Assembly (NCBI GenBank): GCA_021845865.1
Contig: JAJZVC010000011.1
Span: 1 to 64,000 of the forward strand
DNA length: 64,000 bases
Direction: 5' to 3'
Source: Pseudomonadota bacterium
Lineage (GTDB): Bacteria; Pseudomonadota; Gammaproteobacteria; Burkholderiales; UBA9220
Every line of letters starts with the position of its first letter. The first letter of the stretch is position 1. The notes beneath the pieces were generated by a model, which was not told the DNA's origin, searched no databases, and saw nothing but the letters and a program-made list of their open reading frames with translations. Both the position numbers and the translations under genes were made by a program. Below are positions 35,833 through 45,058 of the stretch, piece after piece.

Positions 35833-37347
35833 ATGTTCGAGTCCGCAGAGCTGGGCCATAAAATCGATAAGGAAACGTATAAGAGCGAGGAACCCGCCCT
35901 GCGGGAAGCCTTGCTGGAAGCGCAGATGGACACCCTGCGCCTGGCCAAGTACCCGGTGGTCATCCTCATTGGCGGGGTGGACGGCGCCGGACGGGGCGAA
36001 ACGGTCAACCTGCTCAACGAGTGGATGGACCCGCGCCATGTCCAGGTCCACGGCATGGGCGAGCCCACCGACGAGGAGCTGCAGCGGCCGCCTATGTGGC
36101 GTTTCTGGCGCGTGCTGCCGCCCAAGGGCAAGACGGGGGTGTTCCTCGGCTCCTGGTACACCGAGCCGATCCTGCAGAAGGTCTTCAGCGAAATCGACGA
36201 CGCGGCCATGGTGGAGAGCCTGGACCGGATCACCCGCTTCGAGAAGATGCTTACCGACGAAGGCGCCCTGGTGCTCAAGTTCTGGTTCCATCTTTCCAAG
36301 GAGAAGCAGAAAAAGCGCCTTTCCGACCTGGAGAAGGACCCCAAGACCCGCTGGCGGGTTACCGAGCGGGACTGGGAGCACTTCAAGATGTATGAGAAAT
36401 TCCGCGCCGTGTCGGAAATGACCATCCGCCATACCAGTTCCGCCGAGGCGCCGTGGATCATCGTCGAGGGGGCCGACCCCCGCTACCGCAGCCTGACCGT
36501 GGGCAAGATACTGCTGGAGGCCCTGAAGAAGCGCCTGGAGCAGGGGGAAGCCAAGCCGGCCGCCATTCACGCCCCGCCCCTGCTGCCTTCCATCGACAAC
36601 CTGCACATCCTGAAAACCCTGGACCTGACCCAGAAGCTGGACAAAAAGACCTACGAGGCGGAACTGGAGAAGTACCAGGGCAAGCTCAACCTCCTGTCCC
36701 GGGACCCGGATTTCAAGAAGATTTCGGTCATCGTCATGTTCGAGGGCAACGACGCCGCCGGCAAGGGCGGCGGCATCCGCCGCGTCACCAGCGCCCTGGA
36801 GGCGCGGGTGTACAACATCATCCCCATCGCCGCCCCCACCGACGAGGAGCGTGCCCAGCCCTACTTGTGGCGTTTCTGGCGGCATCTGCCGCGGCGGGGC
36901 CAGCTCACCATCTTCGACCGCTCCTGGTATGGCCGGGTGCTGGTGGAGCGCATCGAGGGCTATTGCTCGGAGGCCGACTGGATGCGGGCCTACGGCGAGA
37001 TCAACGATTTCGAGGAGCAGATGGCCGAGCATGGCGTGGTGGTGGTGAAGTTCTGGCTCTCCATCAGCAACGAGGAGCAGCTGCGCCGTTTCAAGGAGAG
37101 GGAGGATACCCCCTTCAAGCGCTTCAAGATCACCGAGGAGGACTGGCGCAACCGGGAGAAGTGGGGCGACTACGAGCGGGCGGTGTGCGACATGGTGGAG
37201 CGCACCAGCACCGACATCGCCCCCTGGACCCTGGTGGAGGCCAACGACAAGCTGTTCGCCCGCATCAAGATTCTCAAGACCCTGTGCAACCGCGTCGAGG
37301 CGGCCCTGGACAAGGTGAAGGGCAAGGAAAAGGGCAAGAAGAAATAG
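35833..37347 (+). CDS. pap: Polyphosphate:AMP phosphotransferase (two-domain PPK2)
   Basis: A 504-aa class II PPK2 protein with two tandem PPK2 domains (about 1-235 and 245-500). It makes ADP from AMP with polyphosphate as donor. The second domain has an intact Walker A-like FEGNDAAGKGGG; the first has GGVDGAGRGET, where Arg replaces the Lys, as expected if only the C-terminal copy is catalytic. Each domain also has a lid-type ...TDEE..RP..WRFWR... segment. It follows a CHAD gene. Confidence 0.93.
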   Translation: MFESAELGHKIDKETYKSEEPALREALLEAQMDTLRLAKYPVVILIGGVDGAGRGETVNLLNEWMDPRHVQVHGMGEPTDEELQRPPMWRFWRVLPPKGKTGVFLGSWYTEPILQKVFSEIDDAAMVESLDRITRFEKMLTDEGALVLKFWFHLSKEKQKKRLSDLEKDPKTRWRVTERDWEHFKMYEKFRAVSEMTIRHTSSAEAPWIIVEGADPRYRSLTVGKILLEALKKRLEQGEAKPAAIHAPPLLPSIDNLHILKTLDLTQKLDKKTYEAELEKYQGKLNLLSRDPDFKKISVIVMFEGNDAAGKGGGIRRVTSALEARVYNIIPIAAPTDEERAQPYLWRFWRHLPRRGQLTIFDRSWYGRVLVERIEGYCSEADWMRAYGEINDFEEQMAEHGVVVVKFWLSISNEEQLRRFKEREDTPFKRFKITEEDWRNREKWGDYERAVCDMVERTSTDIAPWTLVEANDKLFARIKILKTLCNRVEAALDKVKGKEKGKKK

Positions 37348-37350
37348 GCC

Positions 37351-37737
37351 CTAGCATTGCTCCCACGGCAGGCCGTCGCGGCGCCAGCCGTTGACGGTGC
37401 TGCGGCGGTGGTGGTCGTCCAGGTCGCCCTCGAAGCCGTGGAGGACGTTGTACACCTCGGCGAGGCCCGCCTCCTCCAGTTTTAGCCCCGCTTCCACCGA
37501 GCGCTTGCCGCTACGGCAGATGAGCACCACCGGGCGGTTGAAGCTGGAGGCCATTTTCACTTCGGCGACGAAGTGGGGGTTGAGGTCCCAGTCCGGGGTG
37601 TTGTACCAGGGGATGGGCAGGGCGCCCACGGGGTGGCCGACGAAGAGGAACTCCAGCTCGCTGCGCACGTCGATGAACACCGCGTCGCGGTTGGCCTGGA
37701 GGAAATCATGGGCCTCTTTGGGGGTGAGGTGCTTCAT
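37351..37737 (-). CDS. Rhodanese-like sulfurtransferase
   Basis: A 128-aa single rhodanese domain. HLTPKEAHDFLQANRDAVFIDVR opens the domain and the active-site loop is VLICRSGKRSVEAG with the persulfide-forming Cys; HGFEGDLDD closes it. Substrate unknown. I chose ATG 37737; a TTG five codons upstream is the track start. It converges with pap across 3 nt and follows metH on the same strand. Confidence 0.9.
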   Translation of the reverse strand: MKHLTPKEAHDFLQANRDAVFIDVRSELEFLFVGHPVGALPIPWYNTPDWDLNPHFVAEVKMASSFNRPVVLICRSGKRSVEAGLKLEEAGLAEVYNVLHGFEGDLDDHHRRSTVNGWRRDGLPWEQC

Positions 37738-37797
37738 GGCGGAATCCGACAAAACGGCTAGGTTTTAAGCATAGCCATTTTTCCGCCCGACGGGACC

Positions 37798-40344
37798 TCA
37801 GGCTTTGCCCGCCATGATGCCGTCCATCAGCTTCAGGCCGGCGAAGGCGTCCTTGGCGTAGTGGACGTTCTCCCCAACGGAATAGGCGGCGCGGCAGTCC
37901 TCCTCGACGAAGCGCCGGGTCAGGGCGGCGCCGCCGAGGATCACCGGCGTGGTCCAGCCGGTCTTGGCCATCTCCTCGATGTTTTCCTTCATGATCACGG
38001 TGGATTTCACCAGCAGGCCGGACATGCCGATGGCGTCGGCCTTGTGCTCCTCGGCGGCTTCCAGGATGGCGTGGAGGGGCTGCTTGATGCCGATGTTGAC
38101 CACCTTGTAGCCGTTGTTGGTGAGAATGATATCCACCAGGTTCTTGCCGATGTCGTGGACGTCGCCCTTCACCGTGGCCAGGACCATGGTGCCCTTGTGG
38201 CTGCCCTCGGCCTTCTCCATGAAGGGCTCCAGGTAGGCCACCGCGGCCTTCATGGTCTCGGCGCTCTGGAGTACGAAGGGGAGCTGCATCTGGCCGGAGC
38301 CGAAGAGCTCGCCCACGGTTTTCATGCCGTCCAGGAGCAGGGTGTTGATGATCTCCAGGGGCGGGTACTTGCCCATGGCCGCCTTGAGGTCGTCCTCCAG
38401 CCCCTGCTTGTCGCCGTCGACGATGCGCTGCTTGAGGGCTTCCTCCACGGTGGCGGGCTTGGCCTTCCGCACCTCCACCGCCTTGGCGTCCTTGAACATC
38501 TCCACGAATACCAGCAGGGGGTCCTTGCCGTCCTGCCAGCGGTTGAAGATCAGGTTTTCCGCCGCCACCCGGTGGGCCTCGTCGATCTTGTGCAGGGGCA
38601 TGATCTTGGAGACGTGGATGATGGCGCCGGTCATGCCCCTGGCTTGAGCGTGGGCCAGGAACACCGAGTTGAGCACGTGGCGGGCGGCGGCGTTGAGGCC
38701 GAAGCTGATGTTGGACAGGCCCAGGACGATCTGGCACTCGGGCAGTTCCTTGGCGATGCGCTCGATGGCGTCCAGGGTGTTGATGCCGTGGTTGCGGTCG
38801 GCTTCCACGCCGGTGCAGATGGTGAAGGTCAGGGGGTCGAACATCAGGTCCGACGCCGGCAGGCCGTGCCGGTTGACGGCGAAATCGTAGAGGCGGTGGG
38901 CGATGCGCAACTTGTCGTCCACCTCCTTGGCCATGCCCTCTTCGTCGATGGTCAGGGCCACCACGGCGGCGCCGAACTTCTTCGCCAGCGTGAGAATGGC
39001 GGCGGCCTTTTCCTCGCCGTCCTCGAAGTTGATGGAGTTGATGATGGATTTCCCGCCGATGAGCTTGAGGGCGGTTTCGATCACCGGCACTTCGGTGGAG
39101 TCGATCATCAGGGGCACGGAAATCTGGCCCCGGTAGCGAGAGACGAGCTCCGCCATGTCGCTGGCCTCGGGGCGGCCCACGTAGGCCACGCACACGTCCA
39201 GGGCGTGGGAGCCTTCCTTCACCTGCTCCCGGCCGACGCCCACCAGGGCGTCCCAGTTCTCCTCCGCCAGGAGGTCGCGGAATTTCTTCGAGCCGTTGGC
39301 GTTGGAGCGCTCGCCGATGGCGAACACCGCGTTCTCCTGGCGCAGGGCGGCGGCGGAATAGAGGGAGGATACCGCCGGTTCCCACTCGGGCTTACGGGCC
39401 GCGGGGGCCTGGTTCTCGCGGGCGTCGAGCATCTTGCGCACGGCGGCGATGTGGGCCGGGGTGGTGCCGCAGCAGCCGCCGACGAGGTTGACCCCGTCCT
39501 CCTCCACGAAGCGGCGGTGCCAGTCCGCGAGCTCGGCGGGAATCAGCGGGTATTCGGTCTTGCCGTCCACCAGCATGGGCAGGCCGGCGTTGGGCATGAC
39601 GGAGATGTTGCGGCGCCAGTGCTCGGCCAGCCATTTCACATGCTCGGCCATCTCCGCCGGGCCGGTGGCGCAGTTGATGCCCATGCCGTCCACGTCCAGG
39701 GCGTCGATGGCGGTGGCGGCGGCGGCGATGTCGCTGCCCACCAGCATGGTGCCGGTGGTTTCGATGGTCACCTGGACGAAAATCGGCAGATCTTCCCGGC
39801 TCATCTCGGCCCGGGCGAGCTTGCAGCCGTTCACCGCCGCCTTGATGGTCAGCAGGTCCTGGTTGGTTTCCAGGAGGAAGGCGTCGATGCCGCCCTCGAT
39901 CAGGCCCCGCGCCTGCTCGGCGTAGGAGTCCTCCAGCACGTCGTAGGGCAGGTGTCCCAGGCTCGCCAGCTTGGTGCCGGGCCCCACGGAACCGAGCACG
40001 TAGCGGGGCTGGCCGGGGGTGGCGAACTTGGCGGCGGTGGCCTGGGCGATTTCCGCCGCGCGGCGGTTGATTTCCCGGGTGCGGGGGGTGAGGTCGAACT
40101 CGGCCAGCACTACCTTGTTGGCGCCGAAGGTGTTGGTTTCCACGCAGTCCGCGCCGGCCTCGAAGTAGGCGCTGTGCACTTTCTCGACGAAGTCGGGGCG
40201 GGTCAGCACCAGCACTTCGGAGCAGTTCTCCAGGCCGAGGAAGTCTTTTTCCAGGTCCCAGGTCTCGGCCTGGATCAGGGTGCCGGTGCCGCCGTCGCAA
40301 AGCAGCACCCGTTGCTTGAGGCGTTCGAGGAAGGAAGGTTTCAT
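37798..40344 (-). CDS. metH: Cobalamin-dependent methionine synthase lacking the activation domain
   Basis: An 848-aa MetH with three of the four classical modules: homocysteine/zinc domain (about 1-330, zinc Cys in INCATGP and GGCCGTTP), pterin-binding domain (about 345-610, IGERSNANGSKKF) and cobalamin domain (about 640-848, B12 motif DVHDIGKN, MSGLLVKS, GGAAL). The protein ends after the cobalamin module, whereas E. coli MetH has a further 330-residue AdoMet-binding reactivation domain; the next gene is a rhodanese and no separate activation domain is seen here. ATG 40344 (MKPSFLERL) is chosen. Confidence 0.93.
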   Translation of the reverse strand: MKPSFLERLKQRVLLCDGGTGTLIQAETWDLEKDFLGLENCSEVLVLTRPDFVEKVHSAYFEAGADCVETNTFGANKVVLAEFDLTPRTREINRRAAEIAQATAAKFATPGQPRYVLGSVGPGTKLASLGHLPYDVLEDSYAEQARGLIEGGIDAFLLETNQDLLTIKAAVNGCKLARAEMSREDLPIFVQVTIETTGTMLVGSDIAAAATAIDALDVDGMGINCATGPAEMAEHVKWLAEHWRRNISVMPNAGLPMLVDGKTEYPLIPAELADWHRRFVEEDGVNLVGGCCGTTPAHIAAVRKMLDARENQAPAARKPEWEPAVSSLYSAAALRQENAVFAIGERSNANGSKKFRDLLAEENWDALVGVGREQVKEGSHALDVCVAYVGRPEASDMAELVSRYRGQISVPLMIDSTEVPVIETALKLIGGKSIINSINFEDGEEKAAAILTLAKKFGAAVVALTIDEEGMAKEVDDKLRIAHRLYDFAVNRHGLPASDLMFDPLTFTICTGVEADRNHGINTLDAIERIAKELPECQIVLGLSNISFGLNAAARHVLNSVFLAHAQARGMTGAIIHVSKIMPLHKIDEAHRVAAENLIFNRWQDGKDPLLVFVEMFKDAKAVEVRKAKPATVEEALKQRIVDGDKQGLEDDLKAAMGKYPPLEIINTLLLDGMKTVGELFGSGQMQLPFVLQSAETMKAAVAYLEPFMEKAEGSHKGTMVLATVKGDVHDIGKNLVDIILTNNGYKVVNIGIKQPLHAILEAAEEHKADAIGMSGLLVKSTVIMKENIEEMAKTGWTTPVILGGAALTRRFVEEDCRAAYSVGENVHYAKDAFAGLKLMDGIMAGKA

Positions 40345-40392
40345 GGGGAAGCGGAAAGCAGCGGTTGAACGGGGCGCCGCCAAGGGCGCGGG

Positions 40393-41340
40393 TTAGTCAG
40401 CCGCTATTTTAATGCAATTCCGCCCCGACCGCTTGGCCTCGTAGAGCGCGTTGTCCGCGCGGCTGATGAGATTTTGGCCGCTTTCATCCGCTTTGAGCTG
40501 CGCGATGCCGGCGCTGAAGGAGGTGGCGATTTTATTGTTGTCGCACTGGAGCGGGGTGGCGGTCACCGTGGCGCGCAGCCGGTCCACGACGAACCAGGCG
40601 CCGTTGAGGTCGGTGCCGGGAAGGATGATGAGGAATTCCTCGCCGCCGTAGCGGACCAGGACGTCGGTTTCCCGCTGCGCCTGGCGCATCAGGGTGGCGA
40701 GGTGGACCAGCACCTTGTCGCCGGTTTCGTGGCCGTAACGGTCGTTGAGCTGCTTGAAATGGTCCAGGTCCAGCATGGCCAACGACAGGGGGGTGCCGTA
40801 GTGGTGGGCGTGTTCCACTTCCCGGGCCAGGGCCAATTCCATGCCGCGGCGGTTCTGAATGCCGGTGAGGGCGTCCTCGTGGGCCATGCGGCGGGTTTCC
40901 TGCAGTTCGGTCTTGATTTGTTCCAAGGCCTCGCGGGTGACCAGCAGGCCGTCGTAGGTGTCCTCGGTGGTGGCGAGAATGGAGTCGGTGCTGTTGAGGA
41001 TGGAGGCGAGCAGCTTCAGCATCGCCTGTTTTTCCTCCGCCCGGGTCAAGTCGCTCACCTTGGCGCGGATTTCCTCGTTGCGGGTATTCAGGCCCTGGGC
41101 CAGTTGGGAGGCGCGGTCGGCAACGCTGTCGAGGATGCGGTCCACCTCTTCGAGCAAATGGGGGTCGATGGCAGGCGGGGCGTTTCCTGGCTTTCCTCCA
41201 GGGGGGGTGCCGCCGAGGATGTCGTAGTAATGCAGCGCATAGTTTTCGGGCGTAGGGGGCAATCCCAGCTCGGAAAGACGGTACAGGGCCGCCTTCGCGA
41301 CGTCGGTGATGGTTTGAGGTTTCTTGGTCTTGGGGGGCAT
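40393..41340 (-). CDS. GGDEF diguanylate cyclase
   Basis: A 315-aa cytosolic protein with a helical N-terminal part (about 1-150) and a GGDEF domain (about 155-315). The active-site motif is GGEEF, and RETD five residues upstream forms an RxxD inhibitory I-site, so it should be an active, product-inhibited c-di-GMP synthase. No transmembrane segment or recognised sensor domain is visible. It lies 48 nt upstream of metH on the same strand and may be co-transcribed with it. Confidence 0.93.
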   Translation of the reverse strand: MPPKTKKPQTITDVAKAALYRLSELGLPPTPENYALHYYDILGGTPPGGKPGNAPPAIDPHLLEEVDRILDSVADRASQLAQGLNTRNEEIRAKVSDLTRAEEKQAMLKLLASILNSTDSILATTEDTYDGLLVTREALEQIKTELQETRRMAHEDALTGIQNRRGMELALAREVEHAHHYGTPLSLAMLDLDHFKQLNDRYGHETGDKVLVHLATLMRQAQRETDVLVRYGGEEFLIILPGTDLNGAWFVVDRLRATVTATPLQCDNNKIATSFSAGIAQLKADESGQNLISRADNALYEAKRSGRNCIKIAAD

Positions 41341-41423
41341 GTCGTCTCCCCAGCCCTAAATGCGCGGCTTTAGAGCCAGAAAAATTACTAGACTCTAGTT
41401 ATCTGTATAGCATATATGACAGG

Positions 41424-41449
41424 GGCATTCCAATTCCGGCTGGAATGCC
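41424..41449. repeat. Inverted repeat in the dgc-midA gap
   Basis: GGCATTCCA and TGGAATGCC form a perfect 9-bp stem with an 8-nt loop, just 3' of the minus-strand MidA-like gene. There is no T run. It may be a weak terminator or a protein-binding site. Confidence 0.5.
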
Positions 41450-41474
41450 AAAGGAGAGGCTTCCGGCCCGACGG

Positions 41475-42626
41475 CTACAGGGCGTAGCGCTTGTCGCCCC
41501 GGGCGAAGCCGGAGAGCGGCGGCGCGATGCCCCGGCCGAGGGCGATGGCCTTGAACAGCTCCCCCATCTCCGCCGGACTTAGCAAGCGCTGGGCCTGGTT
41601 GGCCAGGGGCAGGTAGGCCGCCGCGTCGAGGGGGGAAACCTCGGCCAGGAGGTCGGTGAGGCCGCAGTTGAGCAGGAAGTGGGCCTGGCTGGTATAGCCC
41701 AGGAGGTCGAGGCCGGCCACCATGCCCGCCTCGGCAATGGCGCTGAAATCCACGTGGACGGTGATGTCCTGCAGGCCGGGGAGATAAAAGGGGTCACCGT
41801 GGGCATGGTGGCGATAGTGGCACATGAGGGTGCCTTGGCGGCGCTGGGGATGGTAGTACTCGGCGCGACCGAAGCCGTAGTCGAGGAACAGCAGCACGCC
41901 CCGTTCCAGGCGCTCTCCCAGGGCGCGCGCCAGGTCCGGCGCCGCCAGGCCGATTTCGCTGACGTAGCCGTCGGCGGCGTCGATTTTTCTGGCGGCGTCG
42001 CGCAGCGCCGGATTCTCGGCGGGATGCTCCCGCCAGGCGAATTTTCCGTTCTCCACGGCGACGCCGCGCTCGAAGATTTTTCCGTCTTGCCAGGCAACTA
42101 CATGGGCCGGCAGGGCGTCTAACAGTTCATTGCCCAGGATCAAGCCGGTGAACGTGTCCGGCAGTCCGGCCAGCCATTCCACCCGGTCAACCCAATGGGG
42201 GACCTCCCGGGCCAGGAAGTCATGCTGGCGCTGCTGCAGGTCGGGGCTGGCCTCGAGGATAGCGTAACGGCGGGGAGGGCGGCCGAGGGTTTCCAATTCC
42301 AAGAGGAGGTCGCGGGCCAGCTTGCCCGTGCCGGCGCCGATCTCCAGGATGTCGCCGCCCGTGGCCTCCAGCACTTGGGCCGTCTGCCGGGCCAGGGCGC
42401 GGCCGAAGAGGACGGACAGTTCCGGGGCGGTGACGAAATCCCCTTCCGTCCCCAGCTTGTGGGCGCCGGCGGCGTAATAGCCGAGGCCGGGGGCATAAAG
42501 GGCCAGGTCCATGAAACGGGCGAAGGGCAGCCAACCCCCGGCGGCGGCGATTTCCTCCCCGATCAGGGCGGCCAGCCGCTCGCTGTGGCGCTGGGCTTCC
42601 GGGCTGGGGGCGGGTAGAGGGGCCAT
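41475..42626 (-). CDS. MidA/NDUFAF7-like SAM-dependent methyltransferase (COG1565)
   Basis: A 383-aa protein of the family that includes mitochondrial NDUFAF7 (arginine methylation of complex I) and MidA. Conserved features are GWLPFARFMDLALYAPGLGYY, GDFVTAPELSVLFGRALA, SAM motif I DILEIGAGTGKLARDLL and GNELLDALPAH. The bacterial function is not well established. It is divergent from the SDR gene; ATG 42626 is used rather than the track start. Confidence 0.9.
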   Translation of the reverse strand: MAPLPAPSPEAQRHSERLAALIGEEIAAAGGWLPFARFMDLALYAPGLGYYAAGAHKLGTEGDFVTAPELSVLFGRALARQTAQVLEATGGDILEIGAGTGKLARDLLLELETLGRPPRRYAILEASPDLQQRQHDFLAREVPHWVDRVEWLAGLPDTFTGLILGNELLDALPAHVVAWQDGKIFERGVAVENGKFAWREHPAENPALRDAARKIDAADGYVSEIGLAAPDLARALGERLERGVLLFLDYGFGRAEYYHPQRRQGTLMCHYRHHAHGDPFYLPGLQDITVHVDFSAIAEAGMVAGLDLLGYTSQAHFLLNCGLTDLLAEVSPLDAAAYLPLANQAQRLLSPAEMGELFKAIALGRGIAPPLSGFARGDKRYAL

Positions 42627-42675
42627 GGGGGATGTGGTAAATTGCGGCGGAACCAAAACGAAGGCGGACTATATC

Positions 42676-43416
42676 ATGCAGGACAAAGTTGTGCTGATTA
42701 CCGGCGGGGCCAAGCGGGTGGGGGCGGAAATCGCCCGCCAGCTTCACGGCCTCGGCGCCCGGGTGATGATCCATTACCGTTCCTCGGCGGCGGAGGCCGA
42801 GGGCCTGGCGGCGGAGCTGAACCGGACGCGGCCCGGTTCGGCGGCCCTGGTGCAGGCCGACCTGCACGACGTCGAGCGCCTGCCGGCCCTGGTGGCCGCC
42901 ACCCTGGAGCGCTTCGGCCGCCTGGACGTGCTGGTCAACAACGCCTCCAGCTTCTACCCCACGGCGGTGGGGGAGATTCGCGAACAGGACTGGCACGACC
43001 TCCTCGGCACCAACCTGAAGGCGCCTCTGTTCCTCTCCCAGGCCGCCGCCGACGCCCTGCGCCACAGCCACGGCTGCATCGTCAACATCGCCGACATCCA
43101 CGCCGAGCGGCCGATGAAGAGCTACGTCGTCTATAGCATCGCCAAGGCCGGCCTGGTGGCCCTGACCAAATCCCTGGCCCACGAACTGGGCCCCCAGGTG
43201 CGGGTCAATGCGGTGGCCCCCGGCCCCATCCTGTGGCCGGAGGAGGACCCTACCTTCGACGACCAGGAGCGCCGCCGCATCGTCGCCCATACCCTGCTGA
43301 AGCGGGAAGGCAGCCCCCAGGACATCGCCCGGGCGGTGACCTTCCTGGTCAAGGACGCGCCCTACGTCACCGGCGTCTTCCTGCCGGTGGACGGCGGGCG
43401 CAGCGCCAGCCTGTGA
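42676..43416 (+). CDS. Short-chain dehydrogenase, pteridine reductase-like
   Basis: A 246-aa classical SDR. TGGAKRVGAEIARQL is the cofactor loop, with the Arg typical of NADPH-using pteridine reductases; NNASS, the YSIAKAG catalytic Tyr-x-x-x-Lys and VNAVAPGPILWPE follow. FolM-like dihydromonapterin/dihydrofolate reduction is the best guess. The stop overlaps the ttcA start by 1 nt, a pairing seen in related bacteria. ATG 42676. Confidence 0.87.
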   Translation: MQDKVVLITGGAKRVGAEIARQLHGLGARVMIHYRSSAAEAEGLAAELNRTRPGSAALVQADLHDVERLPALVAATLERFGRLDVLVNNASSFYPTAVGEIREQDWHDLLGTNLKAPLFLSQAAADALRHSHGCIVNIADIHAERPMKSYVVYSIAKAGLVALTKSLAHELGPQVRVNAVAPGPILWPEEDPTFDDQERRRIVAHTLLKREGSPQDIARAVTFLVKDAPYVTGVFLPVDGGRSASL

Positions 43417-44168
43417 TGGAGCCGGTCAAGCCGCCGAAGACGCTGATCCAGGCCACCGGCAAGGCCATCGGCGACTTCGACATGATCCGCGACGGCGACC
43501 GGGTGTTGCTGGGCCTGTCCGGCGGCAAGGACTCCCTGTCCCTGCTCCACGTTCTGCTGCATATGCAGCAGAAGGCGCCCATCCGTTTCGAGCTGGCCGC
43601 CTGCACGGTGGACCCCCAGTCGCCGGATTTCGACCCCTCCCCCCTCAAGGCCTACCTGGCGGAGCTGGGAGTGCCCTATTTCTTCGAGAGCCAGCCCATC
43701 GTCGAACAGGCGGAGAAAAGCATGGTGGGGGATTCCTTCTGCGCCTTCTGCTCCCGCATGCGCCGGGGCATCCTCTACCGGGCGGCGCGGGAACACGGCT
43801 ACAACGTCCTGGCCATGGGCCAGCACCTGGACGACCTGGCGGAAACCTTCCTCATGTCCGCCTTTTTCGGCGGCAAGCTGCGCACCATGGCCGCCCACTA
43901 CACCATCGACGCCGGCGACCTGCGGGTGATCCGCCCCTTCGCCTACGTGCGCGAGCGCCAGACCCTGGCCTTCGCCCGCAGCGCCGAACTGCCCGTCATC
44001 TTCGAGAATTGCCCGGCCTGCTTCAGCAAGCCGATGCAGCGCTATCAGATGAAGCAGTTGCTGGCGGGAGTGGAGAAGGATCATTCCAAGGTGTTTTCCA
44101 GCCTGCGCACGGCCATGAAGCCATTAATGGGCGGGAAAGGGGAGCCTCAGCGCGGCGCCGAGGACTGA
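43416..44168 (+). CDS. ttcA: tRNA 2-thiocytidine(32) synthetase TtcA
   Basis: A 250-aa PP-loop ATPase that thiolates cytidine 32 of tRNA. The PP-loop LLGLSGGKDSLSLL, the iron-sulfur CxxC in FCAFCSRMRRG, HLDDLAETF and the C-terminal ENCPACFSKP (third cluster ligand) are present. It is somewhat shorter than E. coli TtcA (about 310 aa) at both ends but has all key residues. It starts at the ATG overlapping the SDR stop; the 311-aa track ORF is an out-of-frame extension. Confidence 0.94.
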   Translation: MEPVKPPKTLIQATGKAIGDFDMIRDGDRVLLGLSGGKDSLSLLHVLLHMQQKAPIRFELAACTVDPQSPDFDPSPLKAYLAELGVPYFFESQPIVEQAEKSMVGDSFCAFCSRMRRGILYRAAREHGYNVLAMGQHLDDLAETFLMSAFFGGKLRTMAAHYTIDAGDLRVIRPFAYVRERQTLAFARSAELPVIFENCPACFSKPMQRYQMKQLLAGVEKDHSKVFSSLRTAMKPLMGGKGEPQRGAED

Positions 44169-44200
44169 GCCGCGCCGTCCCCGGAACGGCGCGGCCGGGT

Positions 44201-45058
44201 TCACTTGCCGTTGGGCTTGTGCTTGAGGAAGCGGGCGGCCAGGGTGGGCTGGCTGCCGTAGGCATCCAGCTTGTCGCCGGCGGCCTGGTCGATGGCCTTG
44301 ATCCGGTCGGCGGGCGCGGGATGGGTTTCGAACAGCAGGGCGGCCCCCGGGTCCTTGGGGTTGAGCTTTTCCAGGTCGTGAATCACCTCCGGCAGGGCGA
44401 AGGGGTCGTAGCCGCCCCGGGCGGCGATGACGATGCCCATGCGGTCGGCCTCGTACTCGTCGTCCTTGTCCAGGCCGCGGGCGTAGAGCTCCTTGGTGCC
44501 CTGGACCAGGTTGGCCAGCACTCTGGATTTCGTGTCTCCCTCCCCCCGGGCCTCCACCGCCATGGTGGCCACTTCGGCAAAGGCGCCGTAGGAGGCGTTC
44601 TTCTGGATCGCCTTGAGGTGGTGTTTCTGCAGCACGTGGGCGATTTCGTGGGACAGCACCCCGGCCAGTTCCGCTTCGCTGTTGAGGCGCTTGAGCAGCC
44701 CCTTGGTGACGAAAATATAGCCCCCCGGCGCGGCGAAGGCGTTGACCGCGTCGCTGTCCAGCACGCCGAAGTGCCATGCCAGGTCGGGCCGTTCGGTCTG
44801 CAGGGCGAGCCAGCGGCCCACGTCGTTGACGTATTTTTCCAGGGCCGGGTTGTTCACCAGGGGGGCGCCCCCCAGCAGGGTGGAGGCCATCTGTTCGCCG
44901 ATGGCCACCTCCTCTTTTTCCGGGACTTCCCGGTTGGCTTCCTGGACGTTCTTGATGACGTTGCCGATGCGGTTGAGGTTGATGTTCCCCAGGTCGAAGG
45001 CGTGGCCGGCCACGGGTATCGCCAGGGCGGCCAGCAGGATGGCGAGGCGCTTGGTCAT
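44201..45058 (-). CDS. Periplasmic M48-family metalloprotease
   Basis: A 285-aa secreted protease with a signal peptide ending GHA. The zinc motif is SHEIAHVLQKHH (HExxH) and the third ligand lies in DDEYEADRMG; NAFAAPGGYIFVTKGLL and FETHPAPADRIKAI are typical of M48 BepA/LoiP-like enzymes. It lacks the TPR domain of BepA. It is the last gene of the CHASE2 cyclase-SH3-M48 series, overlapping the SH3 gene by 4 nt. Confidence 0.92.
   Translation of the reverse strand: MTKRLAILLAALAIPVAGHAFDLGNINLNRIGNVIKNVQEANREVPEKEEVAIGEQMASTLLGGAPLVNNPALEKYVNDVGRWLALQTERPDLAWHFGVLDSDAVNAFAAPGGYIFVTKGLLKRLNSEAELAGVLSHEIAHVLQKHHLKAIQKNASYGAFAEVATMAVEARGEGDTKSRVLANLVQGTKELYARGLDKDDEYEADRMGIVIAARGGYDPFALPEVIHDLEKLNPKDPGAALLFETHPAPADRIKAIDQAAGDKLDAYGSQPTLAARFLKHKPNGK

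Noticed and set aside
37861-40368. 835-aa plus-strand ORF opposite metH
   Set aside because: Antisense shadow of metH, rich in Gly/His/Val/Asp with no motifs.
40345-40392. Cobalamin riboswitch upstream of metH
   Set aside because: The gap to the upstream diguanylate cyclase gene is only 48 nt and has no B12-box-like sequence.
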